Below are positions 45,841-52,814 of a stretch of DNA of 56,110 nt, in pieces. Source of the stretch: Bacteroidales bacterium. Its GTDB lineage: Bacteria; Bacteroidota; Bacteroidia; Bacteroidales; PWNQ01. The notes beneath the pieces are model-generated. The model worked only from the letters and a program-made list of their open reading frames with translations. It was not told where the DNA came from and did not search any database. The first letter of the stretch is position 1; each line of letters starts with the position of its first letter. The DNA is taken from assembly GCA_021738505.1 (NCBI GenBank), contig JAIPBW010000011.1, forward strand, positions 1-56,110, in the 5' to 3' direction. The translations under genes and the position numbers were made by a program.

Positions 45841-45996
45841 ATGAACACACACAAAGTTATATCTATTTTTTTTATTATCATTTTGGCTCTCGGCCTTGCC
45901 TCCTGCTCTACATCCCGAAAGGCCAGACTAAAAAAAGATTGCAATTGTGGATCCTTCAGCAAAGTTGAAATTAATGAACCTCAGCAAAGAATCTGA
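45841..45996 (+). CDS. Very small lipoprotein (51 aa)
   Basis: A 51-codon frame starts at ATG 45841. It encodes a clear lipoprotein signal: a basic start, a hydrophobic core (ISIFFIIILALGLA) and Cys22 after LAS. A mature part of only 30 residues follows, basic then with CNCGSFSKVEI. Two further Cys (34 and 36) may bind metal or form a disulfide. The 3' end overlaps the SprT-like start by 23 bases, so the two are probably translationally coupled. I recognise no named family; the lipobox and promoter make it a credible gene. Confidence 0.75.
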   Translation: MNTHKVISIFFIIILALGLASCSTSRKARLKKDCNCGSFSKVEINEPQQRI

Positions 45997-46612
45997 AAAA
46001 TTACTGTTGAAATTTATCCCTCAACAGTCTTTACCCCTAATAAAAAAATGGCTGGAGGACTATCCGGTGCAGGTCGCCATAGTTGACGAGCGAAAAACCA
46101 AAGCCGGCGATTACCGTCCCGCTATGAGTCAAAGGATACCCAAAATTACCATTAATGTAGACCGCAATGCTTATCGTTTTCTGATCACACTTACACACGA
46201 GATAGCGCACCACATTGCATTCAGTACTTTTGGGCCTTACATCAAGCCGCATGGGAAACAATGGAAAGATACTTACTTCAGTTTGCTTTCTGAGCTGCAG
46301 CATCAACATGTTTTCCCGGAAAAGCTGGCAGCGACATTACCCACATATCCCGCAAGGCTAAAATCGACAACTGCCGGTACAGCTGAAATGGACAAAATTC
46401 TAAGGGCCATGGATCATCCCAACGAAGCACTTACCTATGTTGAAGATATCGCCAACGGGACGGTCTTTTTTCTTGAAGACGGCAAGTCTTTCCGAAAAAT
46501 TAAAAAACGCCGGGTCCGTTTCCTGTGTCAGAATTTAGATAATGAAAAATATTATCTGTTTCCCCCTGGTGTACAAATTTATATGAATCCGCAGCTGGTA
46601 AAAACAATTTGA
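45974..46612 (+). CDS. SprT-like zinc protein
   Basis: The 212-aa protein is from ATG 45974; an upstream frame to 45947 begins with GTG and is inside the lipoprotein gene. It has the SprT/Spartan-type motif HEIAH (residues 75-79) and H93 (KPHGKQW), as in zinc proteases that act on DNA-protein cross-links. The zinc-finger Cys pairs typical of longer SprT proteins are missing; a single Cys appears near residue 190. Protease activity is inferred from the intact HExxH. It lies between a small lipoprotein and a guanylyltransferase, with no obvious pathway link. Confidence 0.85.
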   Translation: MNLSKESEKLLLKFIPQQSLPLIKKWLEDYPVQVAIVDERKTKAGDYRPAMSQRIPKITINVDRNAYRFLITLTHEIAHHIAFSTFGPYIKPHGKQWKDTYFSLLSELQHQHVFPEKLAATLPTYPARLKSTTAGTAEMDKILRAMDHPNEALTYVEDIANGTVFFLEDGKSFRKIKKRRVRFLCQNLDNEKYYLFPPGVQIYMNPQLVKTI

Positions 46613-46633
46613 TCCTGACATTAATTTTTTTCT

Positions 46634-46641
46634 TACATTTG
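46634..46641 (+). promoter_or_regulatory. -7 promoter box of the guanylyltransferase gene
   Basis: TACATTTG (TAnnTTTG) with TTTG (46608-46611) 22 bases upstream as a possible -33 element. The predicted start of transcription is only about 5-15 bases before the ATG. Confidence 0.55.
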
Positions 46642-46654
46642 ACTTCAAAAGCGA

Positions 46655-47752
46655 ATGGCCATGAACGAAAATACATACTGTGTAATAATGGCAGGCGGCC
46701 TTGGAACACGCTTCTGGCCGATAAGCCGCTCTGACTACCCGAAACAGTTTATAGATATACTGGGGACAGGGGAGTCGCTGTTGCAACAAACTTACAGCCG
46801 GTTTGCACAAATCGTCCCTGAAGAAAATATTTTTATTGTTACCAATGAAAAATACAAGCAGCTCGTCCATGATCAGCTGCCGGATTTATACAACAACCAA
46901 ATCGTTCCGGAACCAGCCAGGCGAAACACGGCGCCCTGTTTGGCTTATGCCTGCTATAAAATCCATGATATCAATCCGGATGCCAATATTATTGTCACCC
47001 CTTCTGACCATATCATTACCAAAGAAAACAATTTCCTTGCTACAATACAGGAAGCACTGGATGTTACAGAAGTAAAAGAATGGATACTTACGCTCGGAAT
47101 TCCACCCAACTGGCCGGAAACAGAATACGGATACATTCAGTATGATGACGTAAAAATCGATGTAAAGAACAAAAATATTTTTAAAGTTAAGACTTTCTCG
47201 GAAAAACCCGATCAGGAAATGGCCAAAAAATTTATTGAGAGTGGTGATTTCCTCTGGAATTCCGGGATATTTGTTGCCAATTTAAACACCTGGCTCAACA
47301 CGTTAAAAGATAACCTTCCGGATGTATATTCAACTTTTCGTTCCGGAATAAAGAAATACAACACACCCCAGGAGTCTTCTTTTGTCAGAAGTGTATATAC
47401 CGTCTGTAAAAACATCTCTATCGATTATGGCATTATGGAAAAAGCTGACAACACCTATGTTTATGTCAGCTCGTTCGGCTGGAACGATCTGGGAACCTGG
47501 GACAGCCTATACAACAGCCTGGAAAAAGACAAAAACGGCAACAGCATTAAAGGAAAAAATGTTAAAGTATACGACACGGAAAACTCCATAGTGAAAATCC
47601 CTGACAATAAATTAGTAGTTTTGCAGGGACTTCAGGATTATATTGTTGCCGAAGATGAAGACCGGCTGCTGATCTGCAAAAGAGACCAGGAATCCATGAT
47701 CCGCAGATTTATCAATGATATCAAATTAGACCATGGAGATAAGTATCTCTAG
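46655..47752 (+). CDS. Mannose-1-phosphate guanylyltransferase
   Basis: This enzyme makes GDP-mannose from mannose-1-phosphate and GTP, for capsule, O-antigen or glycan synthesis. The 365-aa protein has the signature GGLGTRFWPISRSDYPKQF (residues 14-32), VTPSDH (near 110), the FSEKP motif (near 185) and GWNDLGTWDSL near 275. It lacks the C-terminal isomerase domain of bifunctional ManC. An in-frame ATG two codons downstream (46661) is an equally good start given the nearby promoter. No other sugar-nucleotide genes are adjacent. Confidence 0.94.
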   Translation: MAMNENTYCVIMAGGLGTRFWPISRSDYPKQFIDILGTGESLLQQTYSRFAQIVPEENIFIVTNEKYKQLVHDQLPDLYNNQIVPEPARRNTAPCLAYACYKIHDINPDANIIVTPSDHIITKENNFLATIQEALDVTEVKEWILTLGIPPNWPETEYGYIQYDDVKIDVKNKNIFKVKTFSEKPDQEMAKKFIESGDFLWNSGIFVANLNTWLNTLKDNLPDVYSTFRSGIKKYNTPQESSFVRSVYTVCKNISIDYGIMEKADNTYVYVSSFGWNDLGTWDSLYNSLEKDKNGNSIKGKNVKVYDTENSIVKIPDNKLVVLQGLQDYIVAEDEDRLLICKRDQESMIRRFINDIKLDHGDKYL

Positions 47753-47829
47753 CCTGTATTATTCATAATAAAAGTGATTTAAAAAACCACAACATTAAAT
47801 TTTCTATCCCGGAAAATTACAAATTGCGG

Positions 47830-47837
47830 TATTTTTG
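47830..47837 (+). promoter_or_regulatory. -7 promoter box of the S46 peptidase gene
   Basis: TATTTTTG (TAnnTTTG) lies 35 bases before the ATG at 47873. Confidence 0.55.
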
Positions 47838-47872
47838 CATCCGAAAAATAACCAAATAAAACATAACCTCAA

Positions 47873-50113
47873 ATGAAGAAATTAATAATTGGAATTTTCG
47901 CTTTGATGCTGGTTTTTCAACCTATGCTTAAAGCCGATGAAGGCATGTGGCTTCCCTTTCTGGTTGAGCGCCTGAACTACGAAGACATGCAAAAAATGGG
48001 GCTGGAACTAACCCCCGAAGAAATTTATAGTGTCAACAATGCAAGTCTTAAAGATGCTATTGTACAATTTGGAAATGGATGCACGGGTGAAATTATTTCC
48101 GATAAAGGTTTGATTTTAACCAATCACCACTGCGGATATGGAAACATCCAGGCACATTCCACCACAGAAAACGATTACCTGAAAGATGGTTTCTGGGCTC
48201 GTAGCTTAGAGGAAGAATTGCCAAATGAAGATTTCAGCGTAAGCTTCTTAATTCGTGTTGATGACGTAACAGATCAGGTGCTGGAAGATGTCACCAAAGA
48301 TATGGACGAACAGGAGCGAAACAAAGTAATCAATGAGAAAATAAACAAACTCAAAAAGGAAGCCACAAAAGACAATGAATACAACGCTGTTTTAAAAAGT
48401 TTTTTTGACGGGAATGCCTATTATTTGTTTCTCATGGAAGAGTATCCTGACGTACGTTTAGTAGGAGCTCCTCCGTCATCCATAGGAAATTTCGGTGGAG
48501 ATACGGATAACTGGATGTGGCCACGCCATACCGGAGACTTCTCATTATTCCGCGTGTATACCGCTCCGGACGGTTCTCCGGCTGAATATTCCAAGGATAA
48601 CGTGCCCATGAAACCCAAACATCACCTGCCGATTTCTATTGACGGTGTTAAGCCCGGCGACTTCTCCATGATCATGGGTTATCCGGGAGGAACAGACCGC
48701 TATATGACTTCCTTCGGGATCAGGCAGAACCTGGCCAAAATGTATCCTACCCGCATTAAAATCCGCAGGAAGAAGCTGGATATCATGGATAAATACATGG
48801 ACAATAATTCTTCCGTGAAAATTAAATATGCTTCCAAACGTGCCCGCGTTTCCAACTACTGGAAAAACTTTATAGGCATGAGCAAAGCATTAAAGGATTT
48901 GAAAATACCTCAGGAAAAAGAGCAACTGGAAGAAAGACTCACAAAATGGATTAACGAAAGTGAAGAAAGAAAAGAAAAATATGGCAATGCACTTTCGAAT
49001 ATTGAAGAGTTCTACAAAGCCTCTGATGATCAGATAACCCATCGCTACTATTTTATTGAAGCAATCTATCTGGGTCCGGAAGTTATCGGTCTGTCCAGAC
49101 AATTTGAACCTTTGGCAGCTGCCCTTGATGCTGATGAAAAAGATAATGACAAGATCGAGGCCATGATCGCAAAGATCAAATCCGATATCAAAAAACATTT
49201 TAAAGATTACTACAAGCCACTGGATAAAGATATGATGGCTGTTATGTTCCGCATGTATTCAAACGAAGTACCCGAAGATCAACAACCGGAACTTTTTAAG
49301 AAAATGGTGAAAAAACATGATGGTAATTTTGAGGAATTAGCCGCTAAAGTTTATTCCAACTCCATGTTTGACTCCAAAGAAGAAGTTATGAAGTGGCTTG
49401 ACGATCCCAAATTAAAAACATTGAAAAAAGACCCTGTTTATAAATTAAAAGAGGCTTTTTTCATGAATTTCAATAAAATGCAAGCCGGGCTACAAAAAGC
49501 CAATTTAAAGAAAAATAAAGGGCGTCGTTTGTTTATGCAGGCACTGCGTAAAATGGACTCCGACAAAACATTCTATCCGGACGCCAATTTCACCATGCGC
49601 CTCTCCTATGGCGAAGTAGACGGTTACAAACCCAAAGACGCCGTTACTTACCGCCACTATACAACACTGCAGGGTATCATGGAAAAAGAAGACCCGGACA
49701 ACAAAGAATTTATTGTCCCGGAAAAGCTGAAAGAACTCTACAAAAACAAAAATTATGGCCCTTACGGCGACGGAGATGAAATGCATGTGTGTTTCTTAAC
49801 AAATCATGATATTACAGGCGGAAACTCCGGTTCACCGGTAATCGATGGCAAAGGAAACCTGATAGGTCTCGCCTTCGACGGAAACTGGGAAGCTATGAGC
49901 GGCGATATTGCTTTTGAAGACGAATTGCAACGAACCATCAATGCTGACATCCGCTATGTACTGTTTGTGATCGACAAATTTGCCGGTGCACAAAATATTA
50001 TTGACGAACTGGACATTGTGCATGCGAAAAAGAAAGCTAAAAAGCACATGAAGTCAGATAAGATGCAGAAGAAACCTGAACAGAAAAAAGAAATTGAAGA
50101 AGTAGAAGAATAA
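47873..50113 (+). CDS. S46 family dipeptidyl-peptidase (DPP7/DPP11 type)
   Basis: The 746-aa periplasmic serine exopeptidase has a signal peptide (about 1-21). The catalytic triad is H86 (TNHHCGYG), D222 (RHTGDFS) and S652 (GGNSGSP). These enzymes release dipeptides from peptides taken in by asaccharolytic bacteria. The residue 18 after the Ser is Gly670, matching the Gly673 of DPP7 (hydrophobic P1), not the Arg673 of DPP11 (acidic P1). DPP7-like specificity is inferred from that. The C-terminus is a Lys/Glu-rich tail of about 30 residues not needed for the fold. A strong terminator follows. Confidence 0.95.
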   Translation: MKKLIIGIFALMLVFQPMLKADEGMWLPFLVERLNYEDMQKMGLELTPEEIYSVNNASLKDAIVQFGNGCTGEIISDKGLILTNHHCGYGNIQAHSTTENDYLKDGFWARSLEEELPNEDFSVSFLIRVDDVTDQVLEDVTKDMDEQERNKVINEKINKLKKEATKDNEYNAVLKSFFDGNAYYLFLMEEYPDVRLVGAPPSSIGNFGGDTDNWMWPRHTGDFSLFRVYTAPDGSPAEYSKDNVPMKPKHHLPISIDGVKPGDFSMIMGYPGGTDRYMTSFGIRQNLAKMYPTRIKIRRKKLDIMDKYMDNNSSVKIKYASKRARVSNYWKNFIGMSKALKDLKIPQEKEQLEERLTKWINESEERKEKYGNALSNIEEFYKASDDQITHRYYFIEAIYLGPEVIGLSRQFEPLAAALDADEKDNDKIEAMIAKIKSDIKKHFKDYYKPLDKDMMAVMFRMYSNEVPEDQQPELFKKMVKKHDGNFEELAAKVYSNSMFDSKEEVMKWLDDPKLKTLKKDPVYKLKEAFFMNFNKMQAGLQKANLKKNKGRRLFMQALRKMDSDKTFYPDANFTMRLSYGEVDGYKPKDAVTYRHYTTLQGIMEKEDPDNKEFIVPEKLKELYKNKNYGPYGDGDEMHVCFLTNHDITGGNSGSPVIDGKGNLIGLAFDGNWEAMSGDIAFEDELQRTINADIRYVLFVIDKFAGAQNIIDELDIVHAKKKAKKHMKSDKMQKKPEQKKEIEEVEE

Positions 50114-50175
50114 GACTTTGCAGTTTCTAATAAGATTTTTTTGCATCAGACAAAAGAATTTTTCATTTAAAAATA

Positions 50176-50208
50176 AAGGGTGGTTTATATAAAGAACCGC
50201 CCTTTTTT
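50176..50208 (+). terminator. Intrinsic terminator of the S46 peptidase gene
   Basis: A 10-base stem (arms 50176-50185 and 50195-50204, one G-U pair) with a 9-base loop is followed by TTTTTT (50203-50208), 63 bases after the stop. Confidence 0.85.
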
Positions 50209-50240
50209 GTTATTTTTATCCTTCTTTTTAAATAATAGAA

Positions 50241-50391
50241 TCCGGTCTAAAAAAATCACATTTGATTTTCACCGGCTTTTTACCCCAATCCGCCAAACAC
50301 GGATGAAGCCGCTGAAAATCAGGGCTTGCTTTAGGGATAAGGTAAAGCTGTTTTTTAGCGGCTGTGATCAATTTAGTGTTTTTAGACCGGA
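50241..50391. repeat. 151-bp element with terminal inverted repeats (MITE-like)
   Basis: Perfect 13-base ends (TCCGGTCTAAAAA at 50241-50253, complement at 50379-50391) bound a 151-base element. Inside, weaker inverted pairs continue, such as AGCCGCT (50307-50313) with AGCGGCT (50357-50363). It is non-coding and lies between the S46 terminator and the MutS-like gene. No clear target-site duplication was found. It could be a miniature transposable element or a long-stem RNA; multiple copies in the genome would decide. Confidence 0.5.
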
Positions 50392-50424
50392 CTCATAATA
50401 TAATGATATCCATTTGACAAATAT

Positions 50425-52221
50425 ATGTTTATGCAGCCAGGAGAAGTATTCCGTAATAGAATAAGGAAATACAATAAAAAAAAGGATGCGTTTGAAAAGA
50501 AATCCCGCCGGTTATCGTGGAGCCGGTTGATCGTTTTTCTTGCCGGTCTTGCGGCAATCTATATTTCAACACTGTTTAATTTCGTCGTTCTTATAAGCAT
50601 CATAATCGTTTTTATCGCCGCCTTTCTGCGCATTGTTTATCTGCACAATAAAGCATTGACCCAAATGCAGAAAGCAGAACGCCTGGAAAATATTAATCAG
50701 CTTGAAGTTAATGCATTAAATCACGATTTTTCTTCTTTTGCTCATGGTGGAGAATATCAGGCTCCGGAGCATGACTTTAGTTTTGACCTGAATATCTTCG
50801 GGCAAAACTCCGTTTTTCAACTATTCAACAGAACCGTTACCGACAACGGAGAACAAAAACTGGCGGATTGGTTTTCCCGGCCGCTGCTGAAAGCAAATGA
50901 TATAAAAAACCGCCAGGAGGCTGTCCGGGACTTGTCACAACACCTAAACCATTTGCAGTGGTTTATGGAAACCGGACAAAGAAGACGGTTTACAAAAGAG
51001 CAAACGCATAACCTGAATGTGTGGACAGGCAGAAAAGCGCATTCCGTAAAAAAAGAACGCTGGCTGGCCAGAAGCTTTAGTCTGGTCTCGCTCATCCTTG
51101 CCGGACTGACCATTGCCGGTGTGATCTTCTGGCCCTGGCTGATATTATGGGTTATCGCCGGACTGACAATTACCGCAACCTACAACAGAAAAGTTAATGA
51201 ACACCATGCCGGATTAAATCATATTGCCCCGTCACTGGAAACCTTAAACCAACTAATCTCAATTATCACGGACCTGGAGTTTAAGTCCGAAACATTAAAA
51301 ACAGAACAAAATAAGCTGAATTCTTCCATGGATGACTCCTCCCTGAAAAAGTTAGTCAATATCTTACAGGCATTTGATGTACGCCACAATGTTTTTGCTG
51401 CTTTTCTGCTGAACAGCTTGTTCCTTTGGGATTTGCACCAGATTGCACGCCTCAGCAGCTGGAAACAAAAGCATGGAGCCGGGTTAAAAGAAAAAACAGA
51501 ATCGATTTTTACTTTTGATGCCTTAATTAGCCTTGCCAATTTTGCCTATTGCTATCCGGAATATACTTATCCCGAACCAGAAGAGTCCTCCACAGATACG
51601 TTTCACCTGAAAGGAACCAATTGCAAACACATTCTTATCCCCAAACAGGAACGGGTAGGTAATCCCATATCCATGACAGAAAAAGGCTCCTTTAGCATTA
51701 TCACCGGAGCCAATATGGCTGGCAAAAGCACTTACCTGAGAACCATCGGCTTAAATATGATTCTTGCTCAACTTGGAGTCCCGGTTGATTGCGAGACGTT
51801 CACGTTTACGCCCGTCAGGGTAATCAGCAGCTTAAGCACAAAGGACTCGCTGGTGAAAAATGAATCGTTTTTTTATGCCGAATTAAAACGCCTGCAATAT
51901 ATTATTCAGACCCTGGAAAAAGGCGAACAGCTTTTTTGCCTTCTGGATGAAATTCTGAAAGGCACCAACTCAAAAGATAAACAAACCGGATCGCAAAAAC
52001 TCCTCCGAAAGCTTATTAAATATGAAAGCAATGGCATTGTTGCTACCCACGACCTGCAACTGGGTGAACTGGAAAAAGAATTTCCCCGAAAAATTCAAAA
52101 CCACTGCTTTGAAGTAGAAATCAAAAACGACAAACTCTACTTTGATTACCAACTGAAAGCCGGAATCGCCCAAAGTCTGAATGCTTCCTTCCTGATGCGG
52201 AAAATGGGAATTACGGAGTGA
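50425..52221 (+). CDS. Membrane-anchored MutS-family ATPase
   Basis: The 598-aa protein combines N-terminal membrane helices (about residues 34-50, 55-72) and a further pair (about 215-250) with a MutS core. The core includes a helical lever region and the MutS_V ATPase: Walker A GANMAGKST (428-436) and Walker B CLLDEILKGTNSKDK (505-519). The mismatch-recognition domain (Phe-x-Glu) and connector are absent, so it is unlikely to be a classical mismatch-repair MutS. Its substrate is unknown. Start ATG 50425 precedes the first membrane helix. It is transcribed alone. Confidence 0.9.
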   Translation: MFMQPGEVFRNRIRKYNKKKDAFEKKSRRLSWSRLIVFLAGLAAIYISTLFNFVVLISIIIVFIAAFLRIVYLHNKALTQMQKAERLENINQLEVNALNHDFSSFAHGGEYQAPEHDFSFDLNIFGQNSVFQLFNRTVTDNGEQKLADWFSRPLLKANDIKNRQEAVRDLSQHLNHLQWFMETGQRRRFTKEQTHNLNVWTGRKAHSVKKERWLARSFSLVSLILAGLTIAGVIFWPWLILWVIAGLTITATYNRKVNEHHAGLNHIAPSLETLNQLISIITDLEFKSETLKTEQNKLNSSMDDSSLKKLVNILQAFDVRHNVFAAFLLNSLFLWDLHQIARLSSWKQKHGAGLKEKTESIFTFDALISLANFAYCYPEYTYPEPEESSTDTFHLKGTNCKHILIPKQERVGNPISMTEKGSFSIITGANMAGKSTYLRTIGLNMILAQLGVPVDCETFTFTPVRVISSLSTKDSLVKNESFFYAELKRLQYIIQTLEKGEQLFCLLDEILKGTNSKDKQTGSQKLLRKLIKYESNGIVATHDLQLGELEKEFPRKIQNHCFEVEIKNDKLYFDYQLKAGIAQSLNASFLMRKMGITE

Positions 52222-52569
52222 TTAGGTTGATCTCGCGGAAAGCTTTCCGGCGCTGCGCAACTGGCTGTTTTGCAGACGAAGCTGGTCTTTCACCTAAGCC
52301 TGATCCATTTCATCTATTATCAACTGACTAAAGAATTACAGTCAACAAGTTTTCATAGCCCGGAAAAAATGTATCTAAACTGATAACATAACCATCGAAT
52401 TTCCAATATTTTCTTATCTTTACAACACAAATTCAAACAATCCAGAGAACAAGAACAGCTGTTCGTTTCATATGAACGCTTGCTGGCAGGATTATAAAAA
52501 GGAATTCCATAAGATAAGCTTTCAATTTTAAACAGACTTAACTAAAAAAAACCAACAAGATATAACAAA
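52222..52569. other. Intergenic region with two palindromes
   Basis: No gene was found in these 348 bases. Two perfect palindromes stand out: CGGAAAGCTTTCCG (52236-52249), just after the MutS-like stop, and GAACAGCTGTTC (52453-52464). A near-consensus -7 box (TATCTTTA, 52415-52422) may belong to the eroded gene downstream. Confidence 0.5.
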
Positions 52570-52814
52570 ATGATAGACAAGTTTTTAAAAGCAAAACACT
52601 GGCAGCTTTTCCTATTGGTTTTTGGTATATCTTTGGTTTTTCATAATGAACTCAAAGCCAACAGATTTGTCAAATCGAATAAGCCCTGACCCGGCCATTA
52701 TCTTTAATTATGTAAAACACTTCCCTTTGCTCATGATACTTCTTATGGGAATATTTTTTTGATTGGTTTTGGTCAGTAGCTATTGGATTTCATTTAAAAC
52801 TCCAACGATTATGA
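52570..52814 (+). pseudogene. Eroded membrane-protein gene
   Basis: An ATG at 52570 encodes MIDKFLKAKHWQLFLLVFGI and then stops at 52687-52689. The missing continuation appears in the next frame (PDPAIIFNYVKHFPLLM) to a stop at 52760. It resumes in the third frame (DWFWSVAIGFHL) to a stop at 52812. Both shifts can be undone by removing one T from T-runs at 52637-52641 and 52754-52760. The pieces together recall a small Bacteroidota membrane protein family with a WFWS(V/I)AIG motif, but the C-terminal part is lost where the sensor-kinase gene starts. The family call is from memory. Confidence 0.6.

Noticed and set aside
50180..50398. 72-aa plus-strand frame
   Set aside because: It begins in the S46 terminator and runs across the terminal-inverted-repeat element. 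The composition is unlike a protein and it has no start signal.
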